Shown: in pieces, positions 39,837 through 50,821 of the stretch
How positions within the stretch are numbered: position 1 is the stretch's first letter
Layout of the letters: each line of letters begins with the position of its first letter
Assembly: GCA_034336665.1 (NCBI GenBank)
Contig: CM067566.1
Span: 16,908,330 to 16,972,329, forward strand
Length of the DNA stretch: 64,000 nucleotides
Direction of reading: 5' to 3'
Origin: Luscinia megarhynchos
Taxonomy: Eukaryota; Chordata; Aves; Passeriformes; Turdidae
Position numbers and translations under genes: made by a program
The notes under the pieces: model-generated
Database searches by the model: none
What the model was told of the DNA's origin: nothing
The model's input: only the letters and a program-made list of their open reading frames with translations

Positions 39837-42649
39837 ATTTTTCTCAATCTCAAACCATGCTTTTCCTGTAATTTTGGACCAACCACCAGAACTAATGCCT
39901 GGATATTTTTAGATCTTTAAGTTGCTACTAATGTCTCAGTAATACCATTTATGTTAAAAGAATGAGATTTCCTCAGACAGTTGAGGTATCTTTCTTTTCA
40001 AATTTGTAGCAAGATATCCAGTTTTAGAGATGACAGGAAGGAAAACAGATTGCTCAGACTCACTGGGCAGACCTGCCACCGAGGCCAATCTCAGCAGTCA
40101 CTGACTGAGGCTCTGTGCACACCTCCAGGAGACCCAGCCCACAGGTGAAAGAAACTCACTGCCATTTGTCTCTTTTAAGTTTTCCTGTTGTTTGAAGCAG
40201 CCTTCTTTCTCTGCACTCCAGGGGGGGAGCTAGATGCATGCAGTTCACTCTGAATAAGCGGTGAGAAGTTCACAGTTCCCAAAAATAGCACTGTGTGCAG
40301 CAGTAGCTGTGTCTCAGGAGCAGTGCAGCTCTGCTTGCATGGCACAATGCCTGCTATAGTTAGCGTTGCTTAGTTGGCTAATTAGCCAAGTGAAGGTCCT
40401 GCATGAGCATTTGCATATGATTTCCCACTGCAGAGTTAATTCAGCTATGATAGCTCTGCATAATTTATCACTGTCCACAAAAAGAGCTGGATTCCTGGTA
40501 TGCCTGGATGGTGATGATCAAGCAGATAACTAACTAATAACTATGCATCCACCTCTGTGGTTTGACCCACATTTTCCCTCCTAAGCTGATTGAGTGAAAG
40601 AAGAAATTCTGTTATTAGTTTACATGCCCCAGGGAAACATATATATTCAGTGAATATTTTACCTTAAAAACATCAAAACTTATACTTACACACCCCAAAA
40701 AATTTTGTGTATTACAGCTCCATAAACTTTAATTGTCCCTTTTCAATATATTTTTGCAGCAAAGATACTGCAAAATTGAAAGAATATTTGTATCACAGGG
40801 TAAGAAAAAAATATAAGTGGAACTACTGAACTTTTCCAAAACATATAGGTCTGATACTTTTAATTTCTGTAATTAAATTCAAGTATGATTGTTTTTATAT
40901 CCTTTTGACATTTAATTTATTAAAATAGTACATTATAACGATTCTAAAATATTAGTCAGGGGAAATACTTCATTATTTTACCAATATAAGTGGGCTTTTT
41001 TTTTCTCTCCTGGGAATGACTGCTTTTAATGGAATAATTGTAAATAAAGAAAATTATTAATTCATACAGTATTTTGACAATCAGTTCTTTGCTTGGGAAA
41101 ATAACCTAACAAATGACAGCATTTACTAAATGAATGAAAAATAAGTAAACAAAACTTCCTTATCTGGAACTTGAAAATCTTGGTAAAACTTGAAATTTGT
41201 ATCCCATAGAGGATCCCATAGAGCATTTGCTAGGTGTTTAGAGAAGCTGAGAGATTCAATGACTATTAAACACAGAAGGTTCATTTCCCACAGCCTTTTC
41301 CTTAGTGAAGTTTTTTTTTTTTTCTGGCACATAGAGGGTTTTGAAAGTTATTTCTCAATTGGCAGATTTTTTATTCAATTTCTAGAAGTGCATCTTATTA
41401 GAAAAAGTGAAAGGCAACAAAGAACAGAACACAAGCTCTGTTGTGCAGCAGGCAGAGGCAAGAACAAAGGTACCTGTACTTCTCTCAGGAAGGTTAAGAA
41501 TATGTCTATAACTGACATTAAACAAAAAGAATGAATAATTTTCTGCACAATTCTCAAAATGCCTAATGCAATAAAAGGCAGCTGACAATCAGACTTCTGC
41601 TCTGACAACAGATGCCACATTCTATAGTTAACATCAAATTATTTTATGAGCTACTGAAACACACTGATGTAAGACCCTGCTCCATTAAAATTCAGTAAGT
41701 TTTCAATTTTGCTTCTAGTTCAGCTTGAGTTAAGGAAGATCAAACTTAAAAGTTGCTCAAAAATAACTCCATATGTACCTTGTCCTTAGAAACAGGGCTA
41801 TGGTACTCTGGTGGTTACTGTAAACAAGAAGTTAACCACTCAGTTTGAGATGTCATGCAGAAGGTGACTCCTCCAGAAAAGGCATGACAGTCTATTGTGT
41901 GAACCAGTGGATCAGAGGAAAAAGCCCTGCATCAATTTAATCTGTAGCTCTCAAATCTTCAGAATCTCCAATTCTAGTCTAAAGTAAGCTGTATATTATG
42001 CAATCACTGACAGGCAGAGAAAGTATAACCATAGGACACTTTTAGAAGTCAGTATAGACACTGTGGAGAAGAAGCCAGATATATGTTTATATGAAAAAAT
42101 GACCTAGAAATCAAGAATGTAATTGTTATCTAAGAATGAACCTCTCACTGAATTGTAGTGCCTCACATAATTGTGAAGGAGTTTTATACAAGTTGAAATT
42201 GCTTATATAATATACCAGCTCTACAGATCCATGAAGTTTATAAAAATTCATTCTCATATATTTCATAAGATCAATATTATTATTTAAAAACTACAAGACT
42301 GGGATATAAGACAGCTACCATCTCAAAGATCTGATCAAAAGTGGATAAATGGACTTTTTGGAAGAAGGAAAGAAAATTTTCCTTTTTGTGTTAAAACTTT
42401 GAGGACTTGTGAGAAGTCCATATTTTGGATATGCCTCCATTCATGGCCATTTGGAGGAGTACTGCAGCTCCTGATCAGTCAGGAGTCCAGCAGAGTTTGC
42501 CCTATCCTGACGCATTGTTTTCCTTCAGAAGCTTTCCCTTGGGCCCTTAAACTACATAATTTTTCTTCTGGATTGCTGCAGCAACTTGTTATCCCAACCA
42601 AATAGTTTTCTTAGCTTTGTTTCAATCCAGGATCTGATGTGAAAGAGCA
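39837..42649. other. Spacer containing a candidate enhancer
   Basis: Unique, not obviously repetitive sequence. A less AT-rich stretch at 40030-40150 is unassigned. The palindrome/octamer cluster at 40350-40510 is listed separately. A T-run lies at 41311-41322. Overlapping frames at 41126-41620 and 42399-42605 show no recognisable domain. Confidence 0.5.
40350..40510. promoter_or_regulatory. Candidate conserved enhancer: palindrome plus octamer
   Basis: A perfect 16-base palindrome, TTGGCTAATTAGCCAA (40374-40389), joins two NFI-type half sites (TTGGC/GCCAA) around a homeodomain core, TAATTA. Twenty bases on is a perfect POU octamer, ATTTGCAT (40409-40416). Then come AGTTAATTCAGC and CTGCATAATTTATC. 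Such dense, non-repetitive developmental-factor motifs are usual in conserved enhancers. Conservation itself cannot be seen from one sequence. Confidence 0.35.
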
Positions 42650-43422
42650 GCAAACGTGGTCTGTCTCTACTTCTGCCTGGCTTTCAACACTTTCTCACAA
42701 CACTGTCATGGATAAACTCAGGAATTGTGGACTGGATGAGTGGACAGAGGGATGAATTTAAAACTGTCTGAACAGCAGATCCCAGAGTTGTAATCAGCAT
42801 AGGGGTCTAGTTGGAGACCTCTCACAAGTGGTGTCCCCCAAAGTTCAATACTGCTCCCAGTACTGTTTAACTTATTTATCAATGACTCAGTGAAGGTCCA
42901 GATGCCTCCTCAGCAAGTTTATGGATGACAAAGCTGGGAGAAGCTTTGGGCTGATCCCCCTGAGTGCTGTGCAGCCCTTCAGAAGGACCTGGGCAAAAAA
43001 GAACAATCTGAAATTCAAAAAAAGCAAATGCAGGATCATGTACCAGGCACCAGCACAGAAAAGCAGCTCTAGAGAGAAGGAGCTGGGAGCTCTGAGCCAG
43101 CAGAGTCCTTGTGGCCCAGAGGGCCAGTGGTACCCTGGGGTGCATCAGGGAGTGGAGCTCATCTGGAGTGCTGTGTCCAGTTCTGGCTCCTCAGCACCAG
43201 AGAGACATGGAGCTCCTGGGGCAGGTCCAGAGCAGGGTGACAAAGGTGCTGAAGGGGCTGGAGCATCTCTGGCACGAGGACAGGCTGAGGGAGCTGGGCC
43301 TGTTCAGCCTCCAGAAGAGACAGCAGAGAGGGGAGCTCATCACTGTCTGTCAGTGCCTGAAGGGAGGGGTCAGAGGATGGAGCCAGGCTCTGCTCTGTGC
43401 TGCTGAGCAACAGGACAAGACT
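42650..43422 (+). mobile_element. CR1 retrotransposon fragment with dead RT and no 3' end (copy 5)
   Basis: The longest RT portion in the window. RT motif A is recognisable near 42659-42691 (VCLYFCLAFNTF in place of a LDFSKAFDTV-type block). Both conserved Asp are lost: Tyr at 42668-42670 and Asn at 42686-42688. Then LFNLFINDS (about 42865-42890) and motif C as FMDD (42918-42929, normally FADD). The C-terminal blocks MELLGQVQSRVTKVLKGLEH and LRELGLFSLQKRQQRGEL follow in another frame, so frameshifts separate them. The match stops at about 43422, before the 3' end, although 3' ends are needed for CR1 insertion. A later deletion or rearrangement removed it. The 161-codon frame at 42921-43406 is a shifted artefact of this element. 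Confidence 0.92.
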
Positions 43423-44884
43423 GTTCACTGCCAATACTGCTATCATACTTCTTGCCATGTCCATACCAATATGAAAGCTCATGGAATTGAACCTTTATGA
43501 GGGATTCAGATATTTCCATAAATTTATCCATGAATCCCAGCAGGCAATCTAAATAATATCAAACTTGCTTTCCAATTCTTTCTTTCAAACCACCATGTTT
43601 AATAAATTGTTGTCTACTATGGCATACAAGGTTTTCCAGAACAACCTAAGCTTATACTGATATCATTGACTGCAAAGTATTAATCTTAGTATTTACTCAA
43701 TTTGTGGAATACAAATGTATCAATTGTGTATCAATTAAAATTACACTGCTTAGACAGTTTATAATGAGAAAGAAAAATCACATGTTCGTATACTCAACTT
43801 TCTTTGTGCCAACACATTATCTTTGTCCCATTAAAGAGCTTTATGCCATCTGTACCATCTGTGATACCAGCTGGTACATTGGTCCAAAAATATCTCTTCA
43901 ATTATAGTATACTGATTAGTTTTTATATAGATTCAATTGTAGCATAACTGAATTAGAAAAATAAATTAATATTGGGGATTTTTTCCCATTTCTGTGATTT
44001 GATTTTAGTAATCAAAATTCTAAATCTTCCTGTTCTTTTCTTGAGAGTGGGAGAATTTATAGTTTGAAGCACATAAAATGAAGTAAAGAAATAGTTAAAA
44101 TGAGGTTAAAAATTAAATAAGCTGGGTACTGATACCATGTTCAAAATTTCTAGCAAAAAATGAAATACTGTTTTGTTACTATTTATCATTCAAAAATCAC
44201 AGAATAAACTAAAAAAATATTTTTCCCCAAAATTTTCCTTCTAAACAAATACAATATTCATTATAAAGGTAATTTTACAAAGATAAAAGTTAGGTGGTAT
44301 TTTGTTTTCCTACATAAAGATTTACCATATCAGAACAGAGTTATTTATATAAAGCAATTGAGTGAAAATCCTTTTACAATGAGATTTGATGGCAAGATTC
44401 TCATTCACATCAGAAATGTAAAATTTAGTATCACACAATTAAGTGAAAGGTGCACATCTTTCTGTACCCCTCAGCCCTTGTAGTAGGGATTGATGCTTAG
44501 ATCAATCACATTGCCCCTGCTTTTAAGCTGAACTACAAGCAAAGATCTGAGTTTTATGTTATGAATACTTCCCACGCAGAAATTCTGGTATATATATTAA
44601 TTACACAGGAAGTATACATCAAAAGAACTGTACCATGATCATAAATCCTAACAGCTTTAGTTCATCCCCTCTCTACATATGCATTGTGGTGCAACCTTTT
44701 AATGACATGATGATGTGCTTTAGTTTGAACAGGAGTTTCTTTTGATAAGCTAATTTATTTCATGGGTATTAGCTATTTACCAAAGTCAAAACTTCACACT
44801 TTCCTCATTTTTTGCCCCCATCATTTACTTATCAAACACTACTGAAAATCTGAACTGAAAACAGGCTTCTCTCTGATGTTCATC
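43423..44884. other. AT-rich spacer, nothing recognised
   Basis: No gene, no repeat family and no exon-like site that I can support. Confidence 0.5.
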
Positions 44885-45045
44885 ACTGCAGTGTCTGAGT
44901 GCTTCACAAACACTAGTACATTTATATTCAAAATATCCTTGTGAGATGAGAGGTTATTATTACACCTACTTTATGCAGAACAGAGGCACAGCGAGATTAA
45001 GATCAAAGGCACTGACTAATTTGGGCACTTGGTAAGAAACTCATG
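44885..45045 (+). repeat. Ancient MIR-like SINE relic
   Basis: In order: GAGTGCTTCACAAACACTAG, then CCTTGTGAGATGAGAGGTTA, TTATTACACCTACTTTATGC, then AGAGGCACAGCGAGATTAAG and TTTGGGCACTTGGTAAG. This follows the MIR/CORE-SINE order (tttacaaac... tgtgaggtaggt... attattatccccattttac... gaggcacagagaggttaag... cttgcccaaggt). Such elements were active before birds and mammals split, so bird copies are heavily worn, as here. Assignment to MIR itself rather than a related amniote SINE is uncertain. Confidence 0.6.
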
Positions 45046-45227
45046 GAAGCTCATTTTCACAATGCTTGATACACAGCCTTTCATATATGTTCAAAGCCTC
45101 GTTAGTAATGCTGCAGGTGCTCAATATTCTGCAAGTCAAACCCAAGGATTCACTCAGAAAACAAGAAAGCAAGAAACACACAGTGTCAATACCTAAAATT
45201 TGTCATAACTGACTCCTTTTATGCCAC
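45046..45227. other. Short spacer between SINE relic and CR1
   Basis: Nothing recognised. Not enough sequence to say whether it continues either repeat. Confidence 0.5.
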
Positions 45228-45453
45228 ATCAGGGGAGGTTTAGGTTAGATATCAGGAAAAGGTTCTTCACCCAGAGGTGTCTGGGCACTGGAGCAGGCTT
45301 CCCAGGGAAGGGTCACAGCACAAAGCCTGACAGAGTTCAAGTGTTTGAACAACACTGTTGTGTGATTCCTGGGGTGTCCTGCACAGGGCCAGGAGTTGGA
45401 CTCCATGAACTTGATGGGTCCCTTCCAACTCAGCATATTCTATGATTCTATGA
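45228..45453 (+). mobile_element. CR1 retrotransposon 3' fragment (copy 6)
   Basis: Starts at AGGGGAGGTTTAGGTTAG, a well-known CR1 block. It continues through ATCAGGAAAAGGTTCTTCAC and CTGGGCACTGGAGCAGGC, then GTTGGACTCCATGAACTTG and GGGTCCCTTCCAACTCAGC, and ends with two perfect ATTCTATG units. It reads cleanly and looks the least diverged CR1 copy in the window. The tail differs from those of copies 1-5, so it is probably another subfamily. Confidence 0.94.
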
Positions 45454-47843
45454 CACAGGGGCTCTGTGAGAGATCTGGTTCTCCAGCATAGATTGAACCA
45501 TATGGACCTCTTTTCTTTTTTGTATCCTGTTTTGTTCACTATTTTCCAAATTGCTCACTCAACAACTACGGAATTGCTCTTGTTTTTGTACTAAAAATAG
45601 AGGGGTTTTGGTTTCAGACAAGCTTACAGTTAGGAAAGAGATAGCTGCAGTAAGTTACTATGTCCCCATATAATCCAAAACTATAAGGAGATGGAGTAAC
45701 TTCTGTTTTCTCACAGCAGAGAATACTGAGATTCACAAACACAAGAACAGATTTTATGTTACTTTAGGGACATACTGTGATGATTCCCTACTCCATCTAG
45801 GTTTGATTTTTCTCACTGGTCGTTTTCACCTCTGTTTCATCAGATGTGGTATGAATGAAGGATTTAGCTTAAGCAGTGAAACCATCACAGCTTGGAAAGT
45901 GTAGCTCTTGTCAACTGAATGGTCTGCAGTTAAAAAATTTTACCTCTCAACCAGCAAAGATAAACACAAGCATGCAAAGATAAACATAGACAAATTTAAA
46001 ACAGCTCAGCTGATAGATGCTACAGTCAAAAGCTGTAGTATTTTTATGGCTTTAAATATATATATATATACATTAAGTATAACAAGAAAGCCAGGTGTAG
46101 TGATGCTAATTATATTCAAATGAACTTAGAGATGTGAGCTGACAGAGGTTTAACTATGATGCATTCTCACTGGCAGCCCTTGCTGTTACATTCAAGACAA
46201 CTTGAACTATGCACATGCTTATGCCAGCAGGAGGTGATGAAAACAGCTTCGCTTTACTATTGTCTTAGACCTTGAGTTCTCCTATTGTCAGAAATAGGTT
46301 TTCTCTACTGCTGAGAATAAAGCCAAACCCTTTCAAGTATCTTGCTTTTACACTCACAAGACCAAAGGTAATGCAAATTAAATGATGTTTTAGAAAAGGA
46401 CTTTTACTATTACCAGCAATCAATTTTTTCAACTTTTTCTTCAATTATAATTTCCTTTTTGCTATCCTGTATAACAAAGATATCAGGCTAGCCTCAAACA
46501 TGAAGGGTTGCAGAGAACAGTACAAAAAGCACACAGGTAGCTCAAAATTTCCTGCACCATTTTCTGTGACATATGTGAAGCCAAGTATGCCTTCTGCTTT
46601 CCTACACAGTATAGGCTTGCTGGCTCTTGGCTGGAGTGATCTGGAAAACTCAGTTGCACTGTTGCCACATATGACTAATATTGTCATTGAGCCCACTAAA
46701 CATTTAGATTGCTTGATGAAAAACTTCACCTCCTTATTGACTTTTAATTAGTTTCTTGCACACAGAGAGGATGAGTGAGAAAGTTAAAGAATAACTGAGA
46801 GTGCATCTCCTTGCCAAGAAGATAATGCTACTGGGAGGAAGAGCAGGGAGGTGCCAGCAGGACAGTGTTACTGCAACAATGAAAAGCCCCATATCCTCCC
46901 ACTTACCCCTTTTGGGCTGAAAGAAGAGCAAATCTATCCTATCAGAACTGTTGTGTGCCAGAACTATCAAGACAACACTGCAGACTCCAACAGAAACAAG
47001 AATTTAAATTAAAGGCGGGGAGGGATAGCAGGAAAAAATAAAGCAATGTGCAATTTTGCCATTTCCTACTGTTTTTCCTTCCTTTCTTCTGCCTTAACTT
47101 TTCACTTCTGAGATATGCTGGTCGTCCTTTTATTTTGATCTTTTGTGAAAAGTTACCCAGTTATAATGATTCAGCATGACAAAAACAAAACAAAACTAAA
47201 CCAAAAATCCCTGGGCTTGCATACTTTTAAGAAGCTGCTTCTGTCAGCTACCTTGATCTGCAACAGAAATGCTCCTTCCAGTCACAGGATTTTTTCCAGG
47301 GACAGATGTTTGCAAATGCAGTTGTGTTATACTGCACTAATACTCAGTAAATTCAGTAAACAAAATGCAGATCTCACCAACCAACACAACAGATTCAGCT
47401 CTTTATGAGCCATACCATTTATAAAAAGACATTCAGAGCTCTCATTTAATCTGGAATACTCTCAATATATTTAGTCATTTAAATTGCTGGAATAATGCCC
47501 AGATGGAAAGTGGCAAGATATTTAAAGATTTATTCCATTTTCTAAGTATGCCATGAATATAAAAGTCCTTCCATTTAATCTAATATGTTTCTTTGGCCTA
47601 TTAGTTTTGGATGGATAAAATGTTTTTAAATAAAAAGTCAGCAGTTGGCAGATATGGTAAAAATCAAAGATACTGTGAGTACAGAGACTTAATCAGAATA
47701 TATACTGGTTTATATACTGGTTTCTTACAGGATATATTTAATATTCCAAAAGTAGTGAGCCTCTACCATTTATTGTGTTCTAGACCTTGCTAGATAGCTA
47801 GAATTGATTTTTAGGTAACAGATTTTCAATAAATTAGCAACAC
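45454..47843. other. AT-rich spacer, no gene confirmed
   Basis: A TA run lies at 46055-46071. The minus-strand frame 46734-46970 follows an acceptor-like CTCTTCTTTCAG and is hydrophobic, but no family is recognised and random AT-rich frames often look membrane-like. Nothing else supported. Confidence 0.5.
46055..46071. repeat. (TA)n microsatellite
   Basis: Uninterrupted TA run preceded by TTTAAA. Confidence 0.85.
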
Positions 47844-47865
47844 TTTTTTTTTTTTTTTTTTTTTT
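47844..47865. repeat. Poly-T run (22 bases)
   Basis: Longest single-base run in the window. Could be the poly(A) of an old minus-strand retroinsertion, but I see no element body beside it. Confidence 0.9.
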
Positions 47866-50527
47866 AAATGGGCCACTGTGTAAAAATGAAAGAAAATACA
47901 GGGAAAAAGGATTAGACATCAGATTTTCCAATGGAGAGGTTATAACTTCATAGCTTGCTTCCATCTTCAGGGAATATAATTTCAATAATGTAATGCAATG
48001 AATAACTTTAAAATACCTGCATAACATTGAAGCAGTAACTCCAATTTTTCCAGAGAGACAAGAAGAATTAGGGAAATTATATTTCTGGTATAACTAGCTG
48101 ATTAAAAAGCAGTTAATCAGCCATTCCTTACATTCTTCAGTCCAGTTGAAGAAGATGGGAGGACTGTGTTTTAATAGTTTAAATTAACTGAACAACAGTT
48201 GACCATTGGTAAGTAGAATTAATGGTCTTAAAAAAAAATCAAATCTCACTATGTAGAATCCAGAGCAACATTCCTGGAAAGGTTCCAGCCATCTTGATGG
48301 TTACTTATGCCTTTTACATGAAAAGAAAATACACATTTGCGATGATTAATCCAAAACTAAATGGTCTGTTCAAAGCTCCTAATTAGAGCTAATCTAAAAA
48401 TGTGCATTCTTAGGACACTTATGCAAACTGCTTCATGCTAATACTGGTCAGTGGGAAGTGAAAGAGGCACAAACAGCAAAAAAGCTCCTGAGTTGAAGGT
48501 ACTTCTCTGCAAATGCAGAGTTCTAGGCAGCCACCTGCCATGAGTTAAGGGTCCATCTTCCAGCATCATGTCTCTCCTGATAACAGCAGTGCTGGAATTA
48601 GAAAGGTGGCAATTGCAGGAGACTATGAAACTCCATTCTGACACGAAGGAAATAAATCTTCAAGAGAAAAGGAGAAACAGACGTTGTTGTGTAATGTTTA
48701 TATACCCAGGGAAGCATAAAGCAGAAACTCCATGAAGTGATACACTCACATCTTTCAGAGCCTTATTTCTCAGGGGTTAATTGTGGAGCAGGTTTTACCC
48801 TTTGAATGTCAAACCCTAGGGAAATCTGATTTCCATGGAATATCATTCTCCTTACGTAACAGGCACATACACTAAGGAGAACTGACTTCAGAATCTGCAC
48901 TTTGCAACTTGCTGTCTTTGTATCAAGCATCTTTAAAAACTTAGTTATGGATAACACTTACTTTTATAAGCATTAATAACTGTTTCAAGGGCTCAAAAGA
49001 TGCATGAATGAATTCTCCCCAGACTGTAAATAGTGGCTATTGCAAGAGTTCAGCCACCTTATTTTAAAATTTGGAAACATTTAAAAACCTTTTAAGTACA
49101 GAGTAAAGCTGCAAGATTTTTTTGTGATAACTGTGGCCTCTAACTAATAATTTTGAAACTTCAAGAAGAATCAAAAGCTTCATAAGACATGTGTTCATGG
49201 GGTGTTCCTTATGAGAAATAAAAAAGAATGACTATTAAACTGTCTCAACCAAAAAATGACGTGACATAATTTTAGGCATACGAAAGTGTGTGTCAGAGCC
49301 TCACATTTCCACTAGCTACATGCAATACTCAGTTTAAAAAGTCTCTACAAAACTACACAGTAAAACCCTTCTTCAAAGCATTAATCACTCTGGAACGATT
49401 CTAAATTGTGAGAATCAATGCTTTTCCAATTCCCCTTTAAATGCTCTGAAAGACAAGAACTCCTAAATAGTACACCTTCCTGTTCATTTGTGACATTAAC
49501 AATTAACCACTGCCCTGAAGAAAGTATTAGAAGTCTTATTGAGATTAGATCTCTCCGTGCTACAAATTTAAAAGAAAATTACATTCACCAGGGAGAGCCT
49601 CTAATTTTATTGCAATGATTTGTCTTTCAGAGTTAGCATTTGGCAAGAAAGGAACAAACTACAAGGTGTCCCTTTTTGCCAGGTAACTTAATGCAAACTC
49701 TTTTGTCTGAGATTATAATGGGTGAACAGGCTTTAGTATAAAGCAAAAGAAAAAATATTAAAAATAGATTATTACCCTTATTTTTTTTCTTAGCATTTTT
49801 CAAACAGCTTTTTCATAGTCAGTAAACATATACAACTACATCTTTATTCTAATATGAAGAATTATTCAGCTCAGAATAGAATTCTATATAGGTTTCAATG
49901 AAAAAATTGAAATAAATAAAAATGTCCACTTAACGACACTTTTACATTTAAATTGATTATATTCACATTTTCCATCCAGTTCATTGAGTTGAAAAAATAT
50001 GTATATACAATGTATTCAATATGTGTTGAGAATATAAAACTTTCATAACACAAAATGTATCATTTGCACAGAGAGCCAGAAGGTATAAGGCAACATGAAA
50101 CCTTGACTTATTAGAGACAAATAAGAAAACTGCTAATTCACTGTTCCTTGTAATTTAAAAAATTCCCAAAGCAATATTGAGCAATGCTCACTAATTGTGA
50201 AAAAAATGTCATTCAAAGACACAGAGTGAATAAACTTTTCACTCTTTATGTTTTTCTGGTTTCTAAGTTCTGAGTAGCAAATTTACTTCAGAATAACATG
50301 TACACCAAGAGCAGCAACATCAAATTGTAAAACATTTTAATAAATATTTCAAGCAAATGAAGTGGGCTAAATATTGCTTGTTTTGAATTATAAAACAAAT
50401 TTCTTTTTGTAGCTTTTACAAATTAAAGATTTCTGTATTGCCTAAAACCATTAAAGGTTCCATTTTGAAATTAATTTCTATGTTTGTGTTCAGAGCATAA
50501 AATCTCAGATATGTTAATCTCTTCAGT
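47866..50527. other. AT-rich spacer with one TAAT palindrome
   Basis: Mostly plain sequence. AGCTC-CTAATTA-GAGCT at 48374-48390, with GATTAATCC close by, is the only regulatory-looking cluster. Frames at 48438, 48763 and 49418 are unrecognised. Confidence 0.5.
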
Positions 50528-50566
50528 CATTAATACATTAATACATTAATACATTAATATATTAAT
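50528..50566. repeat. 8-base tandem repeat (CATTAATA)n
   Basis: About five units of CATTAATA, with one C-to-T change in the fifth. Each unit carries an ATTAAT homeodomain-like core. A short tandem array. Confidence 0.9.
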
Positions 50567-50692
50567 GCAATAATAGACTGCAAAGTCTCCTCTTTCAGCA
50601 TTCAAGAAATAGTGCAAAGAATTATGATCTAATTATTTATATGCTGAGCATCTGGAATGGAAAGAAGTGGATTTGGCAAGGGACACAAGTTG

Positions 50693-50780
50693 GTCTCTCT
50701 ACAACCTTTCTCTCAATCCCTTCCTCAATCCCTAATTCTTTTCCTTCCCTCTTCCCTCCCCCCACCTTCTTTTCTTTTAG
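50693..50780 (+). repeat. Pyrimidine-rich tract ending in TTTTAG
   Basis: Nearly 90 bases, mostly C and T, ending in CTTTTCTTTTAG. Either simple sequence or an unusually strong splice-acceptor tract for a plus-strand exon starting at 50781. Confidence 0.7.
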
Positions 50781-50821
50781 AGGCTTTCAGACTCAAAATT
50801 GAAAAGCCATGTGAACTGCAG
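50781..50821 (+). CDS. Speculative 41-nt exon after the pyrimidine tract
   Basis: Directly after the TTTTAG end of the tract the frame reads AFRLKIEKPCELQ and meets CAG|GTGTAT at 50821/50822, a usable donor. The pyrimidine tract is the strongest acceptor-like feature in the window, but the block is short and matches nothing I recognise. Confidence 0.2.

Noticed and set aside
42921..43406. Longest frame in the window (161 codons)
   Set aside because: It starts at the RT FMDD motif of CR1 copy 5 but then runs out of frame with the conserved C-terminal blocks.
46734..46970. Hydrophobic minus-strand frame after an acceptor-like CTTCTTTCAG
   Set aside because: Membrane-like composition is common in random frames; no family match and the frame runs into plain spacer.
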